Source: Corynebacterium afermentans subsp. afermentans
Lineage (GTDB): Bacteria; Actinomycetota; Actinomycetes; Mycobacteriales; Mycobacteriaceae
Assembly (NCBI RefSeq): GCF_030408355.1
Contig: NZ_CP046606.1
Coordinates: 1,426,001 to 1,490,000 of the forward strand
Reading direction: 5' to 3'
Length of the DNA stretch: 64,000 bases
The position numbers and the translations under genes were made by a program. Position 1 is the stretch's first letter. Every line of letters starts with the position of its first letter. Under the pieces are notes generated by a model, which saw only the letters and a program-made list of their open reading frames with translations, had not been told where the DNA came from and ran no database searches. Below, piece by piece: positions 17,613 to 27,195 of this stretch.

Positions 17613-18236
17613 TTCCCCTTCGGCCAAATCGCCGAAAAGCAGCGGCGCCTCGCGCTGCATGACCTCGAGCACCGCAAGGGCGAGCTGCCGGATCTCTTCG
17701 TGCTGGAACCTGCCATTGTGCGCGGCGATGAATTTGCGCCATGCCCGGTAGGTGCCGGTGGCGACCAACTCAGTCGCGGCGGCGGCAGGCACAAGCGCGT
17801 CGGCTGCCTCGCGCGAGCGCTTGCGCCTTAAGAGCGCGTTTGGCTCGCCAGCCATCGCCTCCTCCAACGCGTGCAACAGCTCGCCGCGGACAAACTCCGC
17901 TTCCTCCACGGCAGCCTCAAACAGCCGTGTCAGCTCCTCGTCGGCGGCAATCGCGGCCGGTATCACCGCGCCGTTTGCCGCGCGCTCGCTGACCGCCAGG
18001 CCGTGCCCCCGGACCGCGGCGGCCGCGTCGCGCGAGATACCCCGGATATGCAAGGTGGCGCTGGCGTGTTCCAGCATGTGCGCGCGAGAATCGGCGAGGT
18101 CGTCGGCGTGGCGGCGAAGGAGGGCGGCCGGAGGTTCGTCGCTAAGCAAGGCGTAGGCAACCACACCCTCCCCTTTGGTGACGCCCTCTGCCACTGGGAC
18201 CCGCAGTGCGGTGGCTGCGATGAGTTCAACCTGCAT
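17604..18236 (-). CDS. degenerate ThyX homologue lacking the catalytic motif
   Basis: It occupies the thyX position between dapB and dapA and aligns with flavin-dependent thymidylate synthase in several blocks. These are LEHASATLHIRGISR (residues 55-69), EPNALLRRKRSREAA near residue 130, GTYRAWRKFI near 162 and the C-terminal PLLFGD. The signature RHRHFSFSQLSQR expected at 76-88 reads RGHGLAVSERAAN instead. The FAGRACYE-type N-terminal block is missing, and FI-x-MRA-x-EHAD is replaced. The reading frame is intact over 210 codons (family about 250), so it may be a repurposed protein rather than a fresh pseudogene. Thymidylate synthase activity is unlikely. Confidence 0.8.
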   Translation of the reverse strand: MQVELIAATALRVPVAEGVTKGEGVVAYALLSDEPPAALLRRHADDLADSRAHMLEHASATLHIRGISRDAAAAVRGHGLAVSERAANGAVIPAAIAADEELTRLFEAAVEEAEFVRGELLHALEEAMAGEPNALLRRKRSREAADALVPAAAATELVATGTYRAWRKFIAAHNGRFQHEEIRQLALAVLEVMQREAPLLFGDLAEGERR

Positions 18237-19022
<786 letters not shown>

Positions 19023-19035
19023 CTAGGGTGGGGCT

Positions 19036-19734
19036 ATGACACTCCACAGCCGCAAGTTCAGCCCCACCCGCAGCCGAGCTCTTTGTGCAGCGCTCGCAGT
19101 GACCGCTCTGACCGTTGCGGGCTGCGGAGCCGAGACGGGAGACACGGAGCCGTCTGTAGAGCCCGAGACCAGATCAGTGACGACCTCCGCCGCGAGCTCC
19201 ACTGCACCGGCGTCCACTTCCGCGGCCGCAGACAACACGACAGAGGCGGACACCAAGGACGTCTCCGCAGCGGCAGCCCCGGCAGGCGCACAGTCCGCCA
19301 CCCAGTTCACCCTGGAAGACACCCACCTGCAGAACCCTGGCCACCCCGAGCTGCAGATCGAAGACGTCCGGGCCGGCTCCCACGAAGGCGTCGACCGCGT
19401 CGTGGTGGAGCTATCCGGCACCGGCATACCGAACGTGTTGGCCGGCTACACCGCCGACCCGCGCCAGCAGGCCTCCGGACTTCCGCTTGTGCCCGCCGGC
19501 AACGCGTACTTCGAGCTGATTATCCAAGGCGTGCCGTGGTCGATGGGCCTAAGCGATGCCGATTTGGCCAAGGCCGACCCCGCCGGAGTGGCGGCTGGCG
19601 GCATCCAGGAGATCGCCGACGGCGGAATCTTCGAAGCGGACGCCCAGTACATCGTGGGCCTTAACGCTCAGCGTCCGTACAACCTGTACCTGTTGGAGAA
19701 CCCGACCCGCGTGGTCGTGGACTTTCAGAAGTAG
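19036..19734 (+). CDS. AMIN-like domain lipoprotein
   Basis: Exported lipoprotein of unknown role. The signal peptide ends in the lipobox VAGC (Cys near residue 30). A Ser/Thr/Ala-rich spacer (35-85) follows, then a beta-rich domain to residue 232 resembling the AMIN-like fold (EGVDRVVVELSG ... NPTRVVVDFQK), which often binds peptidoglycan or septal components. It is leaderless: TAGGGT (19024-19029) lies six bases before the ATG. It is divergent from dapB and followed by a small membrane protein gene with an AGGAGG site. Confidence 0.82.
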   Translation: MTLHSRKFSPTRSRALCAALAVTALTVAGCGAETGDTEPSVEPETRSVTTSAASSTAPASTSAAADNTTEADTKDVSAAAAPAGAQSATQFTLEDTHLQNPGHPELQIEDVRAGSHEGVDRVVVELSGTGIPNVLAGYTADPRQQASGLPLVPAGNAYFELIIQGVPWSMGLSDADLAKADPAGVAAGGIQEIADGGIFEADAQYIVGLNAQRPYNLYLLENPTRVVVDFQK

Positions 19735-19743
19735 GAGGCAACA

Positions 19744-20004
19744 GTGAGTCTGATTTCCTGGCTCGGACTCGTTTTCGTGGCGTTTCTTGCCATCGGCGGC
19801 ATCGTGGCCCTGGGCAACACGGCCAAGGAAATCCACGAAAGCGACATGGACGAGGACTCCAAGCGCCGGTGGGGTTTCCTCATGGGGTTTTCGCCCCTGG
19901 CCGGGCTGTACGCCTACAAGAGGCGGAATGAACTGTTCGGCCACAGCGAGCGGCCAGCGGATGAGCACAGCGACAATCCGGAACGCAACCGCGGCTCCCG
20001 CTAG
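19744..20004 (+). CDS. small membrane protein
   Basis: Not recognised beyond general features. An 86-residue protein with one N-terminal hydrophobic helix (about residues 4-24), a charged loop (KEIHESDMDEDSKRRW), a second weak hydrophobic stretch (GFLMGFSPLAGLYAY) and a polar tail. It starts at a GTG with AGGAGG seven bases upstream, 9 bp after the lipoprotein gene, so probably in its operon. Its end overlaps the remnant on the opposite strand by four bases. Confidence 0.75.
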   Translation: MSLISWLGLVFVAFLAIGGIVALGNTAKEIHESDMDEDSKRRWGFLMGFSPLAGLYAYKRRNELFGHSERPADEHSDNPERNRGSR

Positions 20005-20339
20005 TTTCTAATTGCGGTCAGTGTGAACGACGGTGCGCGGAACTGCTGACTATGCAGACTCACAAGCTTTAGGGTTGCGTTGTTGAGCGCTACATTGTCC
20101 ATGACCATGTCCGGCACAGCCACATTTGGCACCGGGCGCGCGTCCGGGATGCCGAGCTGCTGGAGGACAGCGCCGAGATCGCCATTTAAATCCACCGTGA
20201 CGGGCACCGTCGGCACCCCGGCTACCACGGGCGTTGCGGTGATGCCCGTTACCTCGATACGCACAGGGCCTCGGGAGAGTCGTGTTTCAACTGGACCTGT
20301 TGTCAGGTTCCCAAGCCCCGGAAGCCCCGGCAGGTCCAA
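20001..20339 (-). pseudogene. probable 5'-truncated gene remnant
   Basis: An open frame of 112 codons with Val/Pro/Leu-rich beta-like sequence. No ATG or GTG start is usable: the only start is TTG at 20339. The same frame continues upstream as coding-like sequence (VARNLSLDLPGL) until a TGA near 20399. A plausible continuation (LPRGEHVELKGN) appears in another frame just before that. This suggests a frameshift or loss of the 5' part, including any signal peptide. The family is not recognised. It could also be a real gene with a rare start. Confidence 0.5.
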
Positions 20340-20552
20340 AGAGAGGTTTCGCGCAACAAGCTCGTCTCCAGTGAGGATGAGTGTGCACGTTGCCCTTCAG
20401 CTCCACGTGCTCCCCGCGCGGCAGTCTTTTTCACACTAATGCGCCCCATGGATTCACCTTTCCTGCACGGGAACTCGCGGGGCCGTCAAAGCGGAACTCC
20501 ACTGATAATCCGCCAAACCCTACCACGGCGAATGCAGCCTAAGCTCGTCTCC

Positions 20553-22136
20553 ATGCTCCCCAAACGGCTCAATGAAGCAGCACTGCCAACACCCTTCGTA
20601 GATGAACTGCTCGCACTCACCACCAACCACACCACCGGTTCGCTCGCCTCCGGAGACTGCACCGTGGTCCGTTCCCCCTTCGTTGAGGACGCCCTCGGCG
20701 CTGTCGGCAACGGCACAGAGGCGGATGTGGACGAAGCGTTCCGGATCGCCCGCTCTGCGCAAAAGGACTGGGCCGCGAAACCCGTGGCGGACCGCGTGAA
20801 GGTCATGGAGCAATTCCACAAGAGTGTTGTTAAACGCCAGGACCTGCTGGCGGATCTGGTGCAGCTGGAGACAGGAAAAGACCGCACCGCGGCGTTTGAT
20901 GAGGTGCTGGACGTGCTCAACAACGCCCGCTACTACGCCAACAACGCAGCCGGTTTTCTGTCCACCAAGCGACGCGCCGGCGCATTTCCGGTGATCACCT
21001 CTACCAAGGAGCAGCGCTTCCCCAAGGGCGTGGTGGGCCAGATCAGCCCGTGGAACTACCCGCTCGCGCTTGGGGTCTCCGACGCTATCCCCGCACTGTT
21101 GGCTGGTAACGCCGTGGTGGCGAAGCCGGATTCCACCACCCCGTTTTCTGCCATCATCGCCAAGAAGTTACTCACAAACGCGGGCCTTCCGCACGACGTG
21201 TTCCAAATTGTCACCGGTTCCGGAAAGGTTGTCGGCCAGGCGATTGCCCAACAGTGCGACTACCTCATGTTCACCGGCTCCACCGCCACCGGCAAGCTCT
21301 TGGGCAAGGTTGTCGGCGAACGCCTCGTGGGCTACTCCGCCGAGCTGGGCGGCAAGAACCCGATGATCATCGCGCCGGACGCCGACATCGAAGCCCACAT
21401 CGACACGATCGCCACCGCCTGCTTCTCCAATTCCGGCCAGCTGTGTGTCTCCATCGAGCGCATCTACGTGCCTGACGAGGTCTTCGACCGCTTCATCGGC
21501 GCGTTCAGCGAGGCCACCAAACGCATCAAACTGGGTTCAGGCCTGAATTGGAACTACCAGATGGGCTCGCTGATCAACCAGAACCAGTTGGACACCGTGC
21601 AACGGTTCGTCGATGACGCCGTGGCAAAGGGCGCGACCGTCGTCTCCGGCGGCACACCCCGCCCTGACCTTGGGCCGTTCTTCTTCGAGCCGACGGTGCT
21701 CACAGATGTCAGCGAGGACGCCGACCTGCTCACCCAAGAGGTCTTCGGCCCGGTCGTCTACGTCCAGCGCGTCGCAGACACCGAGGAGGCGATCCGCCTG
21801 GCCAACAGCACCAACTACGGCCTCAATGCCTCTGTCTTCGGCGCCCCGGATACAGCGTGGGAGATCGCCGAGCAGGTTCACGCAGGCGGCGTGACCATCA
21901 ACGACGGCTACGCGGCGACCTGGGCATCCGTGTCCACCCCGCTCGGCGGCGTGAAGGAATCGGGCGTGGCCCGCCGCCACGGCCCCGAAGGGCTGACCAA
22001 GTACACCGAGGTCAAAAACATCTCCCAGCAGCGGATCATGCCCATGCGCGGCCCCAAACAGATGCCGCGCAGGTACTACGGCGAGCTCATGACTACTGCG
22101 CTCGATCTGGGCAAGAAGTTGCGGTTCTTGCCGTGA
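20553..22136 (+). CDS. succinic semialdehyde dehydrogenase-type aldehyde dehydrogenase
   Basis: NAD(P)-dependent aldehyde dehydrogenase, 527 residues. SPWNYPLALGVSDAIPALLAGN (from about residue 167) forms the cofactor-binding entry, and FTGSTATGK near residue 239 the Rossmann loop. The catalytic glutamate lies in AELGGKNP and the catalytic cysteine in SNSGQLCVSIER near residue 298. Overall resemblance is to corynebacterial and mycobacterial succinate semialdehyde dehydrogenases, but the natural aldehyde is inferred. The ATG at 20553 is chosen over upstream in-frame ATGs because TAAGCT (20540-20545) lies seven bases before it. A strong hairpin terminator follows. Confidence 0.85.
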   Translation: MLPKRLNEAALPTPFVDELLALTTNHTTGSLASGDCTVVRSPFVEDALGAVGNGTEADVDEAFRIARSAQKDWAAKPVADRVKVMEQFHKSVVKRQDLLADLVQLETGKDRTAAFDEVLDVLNNARYYANNAAGFLSTKRRAGAFPVITSTKEQRFPKGVVGQISPWNYPLALGVSDAIPALLAGNAVVAKPDSTTPFSAIIAKKLLTNAGLPHDVFQIVTGSGKVVGQAIAQQCDYLMFTGSTATGKLLGKVVGERLVGYSAELGGKNPMIIAPDADIEAHIDTIATACFSNSGQLCVSIERIYVPDEVFDRFIGAFSEATKRIKLGSGLNWNYQMGSLINQNQLDTVQRFVDDAVAKGATVVSGGTPRPDLGPFFFEPTVLTDVSEDADLLTQEVFGPVVYVQRVADTEEAIRLANSTNYGLNASVFGAPDTAWEIAEQVHAGGVTINDGYAATWASVSTPLGGVKESGVARRHGPEGLTKYTEVKNISQQRIMPMRGPKQMPRRYYGELMTTALDLGKKLRFLP

Positions 22137-22157
22137 CGTGAAGCGTCGACAAGCAAG

Positions 22158-22192
22158 AAAGCGGGTGCTCTCACCTCGAGAGCACCCGCTTT
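22158..22192. terminator. bidirectional intrinsic terminator
   Basis: AAAGCGGGTGCTCT (22158-22171) and AGAGCACCCGCTTT (22179-22192) form a perfect 14-bp stem with a seven-base loop, with A and T runs on each side. It separates the convergent dehydrogenase and pnp genes. A GTCGACAAGC decamer variant (22145-22154) lies just before it. Confidence 0.9.
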
Positions 22193-22210
22193 TCGACGAT
22201 TACCTGACGG

Positions 22211-24499
22211 TTACTCGCCGTCCTCGACCGGAACCAACGAGATCTTGCCGCGGTTGTCGATGTCGCGGATCTCCACCTCGACCTTGTCGCCGACGTTGAT
22301 GACGTCCTCGACGTTTTCCACGCGGGTGTTGCCGCCCAGGTTGGAGATGTGGATCAGGCCGTCAGTGCCCGGCATGATGGACACGAACGCGCCAAACGCC
22401 ACGGTCTTGACCACGGTGCCGAGGTAGCGCTCGCCCACCTTCGGCATCTGCGGGTTGGCAATGGCGTTGATCTTCTCGATCGCGGCGTCCGCTGCCTCGC
22501 CGGATGCGGCGGAGACGAACACGGTGCCGTCGTCCTCGATGGAGATCTCGGCGCCGGTGTCCTCGGTGATCTGGTTGATGGTCTTGCCCTTCGGGCCGAT
22601 GACCTCGCCGATCTTGGCCACGGGGACCTTCACGGTGGTGATCTTCGGAGCGAGCGAGTTCATCTCGTCCGGGCCCTCGATGACCTCTGCCATGGTGTCC
22701 AGGATGGCGTCGCGCGCGTCGCGGGCCTGGTTCAGGGCGTCTGCCAGCACCTTCGACGGGATGCCGTCGAGCTTGGTGTCCAGCTGCAACGCGGTGATGA
22801 ACTCGCGGGTGCCGGCAACCTTGAAGTCCATGTCGCCGAACGCGTCCTCCGCACCGAGGATGTCGGTCAGCGCGACGTACTCGGTTTCACCGTTGACCTC
22901 GCCGGAGACCAGGCCCATGGCGATGCCGGCCACCGGGGCGGCCAGCGGCACACCCGCGTTGTACAGCGACAGCGTGGAGGCGCACACCGAGCCCATGGAG
23001 GTCGAGCCGTTGGAGCCCAGCGCTTCGGAGACCTGGCGGATGGTGTACGGGAAGTCCTCCCGCGACGGGATCACCGGCAACAGCGCGCGCTCCGCGAGTG
23101 CACCGTGGCCGATCTCGCGGCGCTTCGGGGAGCCGACGCGGCCGGTCTCGCCGGTGGAGTACGGCGGGAAGTTGTAGTGGTGGATGTAACGCTTGGAATC
23201 CTCCGGGTGCAAAGAATCCAGGTGCTGCTCCATCTTCAGCATGTCCAGGGTGGTCACGCCCAGGATCTGGGTCTCTCCGCGCTCGAACAGGGCGGAGCCG
23301 TGGGCGCGCGGGATGAGCTCGACCTCGACCTCGAGGTCGCGGATGTCGGTCACGCCGCGGCCGTCGATGCGGAAGCCCTCGGCGAGGATCTTCTCACGCA
23401 CGATCTGCTTCATCAACGCGTTGTAGGCCGCGCGGATCTCCTTCGACGCCGCCGCGTACTCCTCGCGGTCATCATCGTCGATGTCGAAGTCCTCGAGGAG
23501 GCTGTCCTCGATGTCTTCCATGTACTCGTTGGTGGCCTCGTCGCGCTCGGCCTTGCCCTTGATAGTCAGCAGCTTGGCCAGCTTCTTGGACGCCTTCTTC
23601 TCCACGGCGTTGAAGACCTTGTCGGAGTACGCCGGGAAGAGCGGAAACTCCTTGGTCTCCTTGGCCATCTCGTCGGCCAGGCCGCGCTGGGCGCGGCACA
23701 GCGTCTCAACGAACGGCTTAGCGGCCTCGATGCCCTCGGCGACGGTGGACTCGGTTGGTGCTGGGTAGCCAGCCTCGATCTGCTTGACCACGTTCACGCC
23801 GGCGCCAGCCTCCACCATCATGATGGCGACGTCTTCTTCGGTCTTGCGGCCGCGCTTGCGCTCGACCATGCGGCCGGCGACAACCATCTCGAACAGGCAG
23901 CGCTCGTGCTGCTCGTGGTTCGGCAAGGCCACCCACTGACCCTCCGGGTGCTTGTCGTCTGCCAGCAGCGCCATGCGCACGCCGCCGACCGGGCCGGAAA
24001 CCGGCAGGCCGGACAGCTGGGTCGCGGCGGATGCGCCGTTGATGGCAACAACGTCGTAGTACTCCTCCGGGTGCTGCGACATCACGGTGATGACAACCTG
24101 CACCTCGTTGCGCAGCCCCTTGACGAAGGTTGGGCGCAGCGGGCGGTCAATGAGACGGCAAGCCAAGATCGCCTGCGTGGAGGGGCGGCCCTCGCGGCGG
24201 AAGAAGGATCCCGGGATCTTGCCGGCGGCGTACATGCGCTCTTCCACGTCCACGGTCAGCGGGAAGAAGTCGAAGCCCTCGCGCGGCTGGTTGGATGCGG
24301 TGGTGGTGGCCAGCATCATCGTCTCGTCGTCGAGGTAGGTGGTCACGGAGCCGTCCGCTTGACGTGCCAGCTGCCCCGTTTCAAAACGAATGGTGCGCGA
24401 GCCGAAGTCGCCGTTGTCCAGGGTGGCTACTGCCTCGGTGATGCCGAACTCCTCGTCCACGTGGACGTCGTACGAGTTCTGTGGCGTGAATTTACTCAA
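22211..24499 (-). CDS. pnp: polyribonucleotide nucleotidyltransferase
   Basis: Phosphorolytic 3'-5' exoribonuclease of mRNA decay. It has 762 residues: two RNase PH domains separated by a helical domain, then KH ([20 protein letters not shown] near residue 630) and S1 domains ([20 protein letters not shown] near 693). Actinobacterial members are also called GpsI. The start is TTG with AGGAGAG about nine bases upstream; no in-frame ATG is better placed. It lies downstream of rpsO on the same strand, with a strong rpsO terminator and 364 bp between them, so it probably has its own promoter. Confidence 0.97.
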   Translation of the reverse strand: MSKFTPQNSYDVHVDEEFGITEAVATLDNGDFGSRTIRFETGQLARQADGSVTTYLDDETMMLATTTASNQPREGFDFFPLTVDVEERMYAAGKIPGSFFRREGRPSTQAILACRLIDRPLRPTFVKGLRNEVQVVITVMSQHPEEYYDVVAINGASAATQLSGLPVSGPVGGVRMALLADDKHPEGQWVALPNHEQHERCLFEMVVAGRMVERKRGRKTEEDVAIMMVEAGAGVNVVKQIEAGYPAPTESTVAEGIEAAKPFVETLCRAQRGLADEMAKETKEFPLFPAYSDKVFNAVEKKASKKLAKLLTIKGKAERDEATNEYMEDIEDSLLEDFDIDDDDREEYAAASKEIRAAYNALMKQIVREKILAEGFRIDGRGVTDIRDLEVEVELIPRAHGSALFERGETQILGVTTLDMLKMEQHLDSLHPEDSKRYIHHYNFPPYSTGETGRVGSPKRREIGHGALAERALLPVIPSREDFPYTIRQVSEALGSNGSTSMGSVCASTLSLYNAGVPLAAPVAGIAMGLVSGEVNGETEYVALTDILGAEDAFGDMDFKVAGTREFITALQLDTKLDGIPSKVLADALNQARDARDAILDTMAEVIEGPDEMNSLAPKITTVKVPVAKIGEVIGPKGKTINQITEDTGAEISIEDDGTVFVSAASGEAADAAIEKINAIANPQMPKVGERYLGTVVKTVAFGAFVSIMPGTDGLIHISNLGGNTRVENVEDVINVGDKVEVEIRDIDNRGKISLVPVEDGE

Positions 24500-24631
24500 A
24501 AGGATCCCTCTCCTTGAAGGTTCGTGGCGATCATCGGTGCCGCCTGGTCGTGTTTCTCATGCAACGGCCAATGATGATAACAAAAAATCGGCGCTGATCA
24601 CGCCGAACCACCCCGGCGGCCCCGTGCGGAT

Positions 24632-24747
24632 TTGTTCACGGCGCCGCAGCGGAGCAGTGAATTTGTTGCCTCGTAGTTGCCGAATTGTTCACTCTGCCCA
24701 GGTTGGGTGTTCGAATAGTGCGGGATCATTCATCGCGCCGTGAACAA
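24632..24747. repeat. nested inverted repeat in the rpsO-pnp gap
   Basis: TTGTTCACGGCGC (24632-24644) and GCGCCGTGAACAA (24735-24747) are perfect 13-bp complements 90 bp apart. Inside them, AGTGAA and a third TTGTTCAC form a smaller inverted pair. The 364-bp gap (24500-24863) otherwise holds the rpsO terminator and the pnp leader. It may mark a pnp control region or a mobile palindromic element. Confidence 0.65.
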
Positions 24748-24816
24748 TTCTGCGCATGGCCGCCAACGAGGACCCAGCCCGGCTCACCCCAGCGCAACCC
24801 AGTTCAACGCCGCACG

Positions 24817-24846
24817 AAAAAACGCCCCACCACGTTGGGTGAGGCG
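24817..24846 (-). terminator. intrinsic terminator of rpsO
   Basis: On the minus strand, CGCCTCACC and GGTGGGGCG form a 9-bp stem with one wobble or mismatch, followed at once by six T residues. It lies 17 bp past the rpsO stop codon. Confidence 0.9.
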
Positions 24847-24863
24847 TGCTTCCAGGCGCGTGA

Positions 24864-25133
24864 TTAACGACGCAGGCCCAGGCGACCGATCAGGTCACGG
24901 TAGCGCTCGACGTTGTTCTCGCGCAGGTACTTCAGCAGACCGCGACGACGGCCGACGAGCAGCAGCAGGCCACGACGGGAGTGGTGGTCGTGCTGGTGGT
25001 CCTTGAGGTGCTCGGTCAGGTTGTTGATGCGCTCGGTGAGCAGCGCAACCTGTGCCTCCGGAGAGCCGGTGTCGGTCTCGTGCAGGCCGTAGTTCTTGAG
25101 GATCTCGCTCTTCTTCTCAGTGGACAGTGCCAT
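24864..25133 (-). CDS. rpsO: 30S ribosomal protein S15
   Basis: Small-subunit protein binding the 16S rRNA central domain, 89 residues and full length. It carries the typical [19 protein letters not shown] start, the [22 protein letters not shown] core and a basic RRRGLLKYL helix. The ATG at 25133 is preceded by AAGGAG. Upstream in-frame sequence has no family match. It is followed by a strong terminator. Confidence 0.98.
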   Translation of the reverse strand: MALSTEKKSEILKNYGLHETDTGSPEAQVALLTERINNLTEHLKDHQHDHHSRRGLLLLVGRRRGLLKYLRENNVERYRDLIGRLGLRR

Positions 25134-25236
25134 GAGGTACTCCTTGGTTGTTTCAGTTCGCGTTCTACGGAAAAAGTCTTTGCTGCGCCGTGACTGCCGC
25201 GAACCACAGTCGAGTGGCGCAAGACCTCGCAAGAGG

Positions 25237-26199
25237 TTACACGACCGGGGTTGCCTGAGCCAAAACGCTCAACCGCTGCATGAACTCCTGCAAAAAGCCC
25301 GTCGTGTCTACTCGCACGGCCACTGCGGCGTGCTTGTCTGGGTCGTTGAGCCGGGCCTCGTCGCCGATGGTGCGCCCGCGCGTTTCGCCTTCCGTGTCCA
25401 CCTTCATGTTGACGCCCAGCGTGTCCACCAGGCCCGGGTTGATCGCCGCCGCTACCGCCAGCGGGTCGTGCAGACCGCAACCGCCCAGGTGCGGCGAGGT
25501 GGTTTTGTATGCGTCGATGTAGTAGTTCGTGATGTCCGCCAAGAACGCGCCACCGGCTGTGCCCAGCTCGGCCCACTTCGTGGTCTCCGCAGTAGTCAGC
25601 AGCGTTTGGAGGGTCACGTCCAAGCCGATCATGGTGACGTTGCGCAGACTGCGGAACATCAGGTCGGTCGCCTCCGGGTCCTGGTGGATGTTCGCCTCCG
25701 ACCACGCCGTGACGTTGCCCGGCACGGTCAGCGCACCGCCCATCATCACAATCTGCGCGCCGTCGCGGAACACGTTTGACACCTCGATCGCGGCGGCGAT
25801 TGTGGTGGACGGGCCGGTGGGCACGATCACCAGTTCGTCGCCGTACTTGTGCACCGAATCAACCAAAAAATCCACCGCGGAAGTCTGCTCAACCTGGCGG
25901 GCGGCATCCGGGATCTCAACCTCGCCAATGCCGTTTTGGCCGTGGATGAACGCGGAGATCTCCTGGACTTCAAACGAGTCCTTGGCGCGCGCGTGGCCCG
26001 GGCCTTCGAACACTGGCACGTCCGTGCGGCCGAACAGCTCCAGAATTGCCAGGGTGTTGCGGACGGATTGCTCAACCACGACGTTACCGTAGGTGCAGGT
26101 CACGCCGATAAGTTCGACTTCCGGCGAGGCGAGCGCGTACGCGAGAGCCAGGGCATCGTCGATGCCGGTGTCCAAATCCAGGATCAGCTTGGGGGTCAT
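25237..26199 (-). CDS. nucleoside hydrolase (IUNH family)
   Basis: Cleaves the N-glycosidic bond of nucleosides to ribose and free base for salvage. It has 320 residues. The calcium-binding motif appears at the N-terminus as [14 protein letters not shown] (residues 5-18), slightly different from the common DTDxGx[16 protein letters not shown] near residue 123 and [15 protein letters not shown] near 240 are family blocks; the late His-Asp pair completes the metal site. The base preference cannot be read. The start codon overlaps the ribF stop (ATGA), so it is co-translated with ribF, as in other corynebacteria. Confidence 0.93.
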   Translation of the reverse strand: MTPKLILDLDTGIDDALALAYALASPEVELIGVTCTYGNVVVEQSVRNTLAILELFGRTDVPVFEGPGHARAKDSFEVQEISAFIHGQNGIGEVEIPDAARQVEQTSAVDFLVDSVHKYGDELVIVPTGPSTTIAAAIEVSNVFRDGAQIVMMGGALTVPGNVTAWSEANIHQDPEATDLMFRSLRNVTMIGLDVTLQTLLTTAETTKWAELGTAGGAFLADITNYYIDAYKTTSPHLGGCGLHDPLAVAAAINPGLVDTLGVNMKVDTEGETRGRTIGDEARLNDPDKHAAVAVRVDTTGFLQEFMQRLSVLAQATPVV

Positions 26200-27164
26200 G
26201 CCCCGAGAATATCGCGGGTGCGGGAAACGTCGCGGGACATGTGTTCCAAAAGCTCGTCCACGGAGTTGAACTTGAGCATGTCGCGGACTTTTTCCACGAA
26301 TTCCACGCGCGCCATGCGCCCGTACAGGTCCGCGTCGCGGTCCAGCACGAAGGACTCCACGCTGCGTCGCGCGTCGCCGAACGTGGGGTTGGTGCCCACG
26401 GAAATCGCCGCAGGGTAGCGCACGCCGGGTTCCATGTCGCCGTCGATTTCGCCGTCGTCGATGATGGTCAGCCAGCCGGCGTACACGCCGTCCGCGGGCA
26501 CTGCGGAGGTGTCTGAGGCGTACTGGTTCGCCGTGGGGTAGCCCAGCTCCCTGCCGCCGCGGCCCGCGCCGCGCTCAATCGGGGCGATGACGGAAAACGG
26601 CCGGCCCATGAAGTCTGTGGCCAGGGCGACGTCGCCGCCGGAAAGATGGTCGCGGATGGCAGTGGAACAAATCCGCACTTCGCCCTCGCCCAGCAGTTTG
26701 ACGATGGTCACGTCCACGCCCGCCCGCTCCCCGAGCTGCGCCATGTCGGTGGCGGTGCCGGCGGCGTCGCGTCCGAAGGTGAAGTTCTCCCCCACCAGCA
26801 CGTGCTTCGCGCCCAGGGTGGAAACCAACACGTCGTCCATGTACTCCGCAGGCGTCAGGCCGGCCAGTTCTTCACGGAAATCGATGACCACAAGCTCGTC
26901 CACGCCCAGGTCGGCGATGTGGCGGGCGCGCTCGTCGAGAGGCATCAGCGCCCGAGGCGCGCGCTCCGGAGCGAAAATGGTCACGGGGTGCGGGTCGAAG
27001 GTCATCACAACGCACGGCACGCCGAGTTCGCGAGCGGTGTCCACCGCTTTGGAAATGAGCAGCTGGTGGCCCCGGTGCACTCCGTCGAACACACCGATAG
27101 TGACTACCGTGCCGGTTTCCGCGAAGGAATCCGGCACACTCGAAAGCCCGCGCAGAATATCCAC
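26196..27164 (-). CDS. ribF: bifunctional riboflavin kinase/FAD synthetase
   Basis: Phosphorylates riboflavin to FMN and adenylylates FMN to FAD. It has 322 residues. The N-terminal nucleotidyltransferase domain has TIGVFDGVHRGHQLL (residues 21-35) and FDPHP; the C-terminal kinase domain has GRPFSV, GRELGYPTANQ near residue 205 and GVYAGW. The GTG start is leaderless: TACCCT (27178-27173) lies eight bases before it. It is divergent from truB with 31 bp between start codons. The nucleoside hydrolase gene is coupled downstream. Confidence 0.97.
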   Translation of the reverse strand: MDILRGLSSVPDSFAETGTVVTIGVFDGVHRGHQLLISKAVDTARELGVPCVVMTFDPHPVTIFAPERAPRALMPLDERARHIADLGVDELVVIDFREELAGLTPAEYMDDVLVSTLGAKHVLVGENFTFGRDAAGTATDMAQLGERAGVDVTIVKLLGEGEVRICSTAIRDHLSGGDVALATDFMGRPFSVIAPIERGAGRGGRELGYPTANQYASDTSAVPADGVYAGWLTIIDDGEIDGDMEPGVRYPAAISVGTNPTFGDARRSVESFVLDRDADLYGRMARVEFVEKVRDMLKFNSVDELLEHMSRDVSRTRDILGA

Positions 27165-27172
27165 GGGGACTT

Positions 27173-27187
27173 AGGGTACGGCATAAT
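27173..27187. promoter_or_regulatory. back-to-back -10 boxes for ribF and truB
   Basis: The minus-strand TACCCT (27178-27173) precedes ribF by eight bases. The plus-strand CATAAT (27182-27187) precedes truB by eight bases. Both transcripts would be leaderless, and polymerases would compete for the same few bases. Confidence 0.55.
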
Positions 27188-27195
27188 CGCGAGAC

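Noticed and set aside
22349..24517. Long open frame antisense to pnp (722 codons)
   Set aside because: It mirrors the pnp codons; in high-GC genes the complementary frame often stays open. It has low-complexity Leu/Val/Arg/Gly sequence and no family signature, while pnp has KH and S1 domains.
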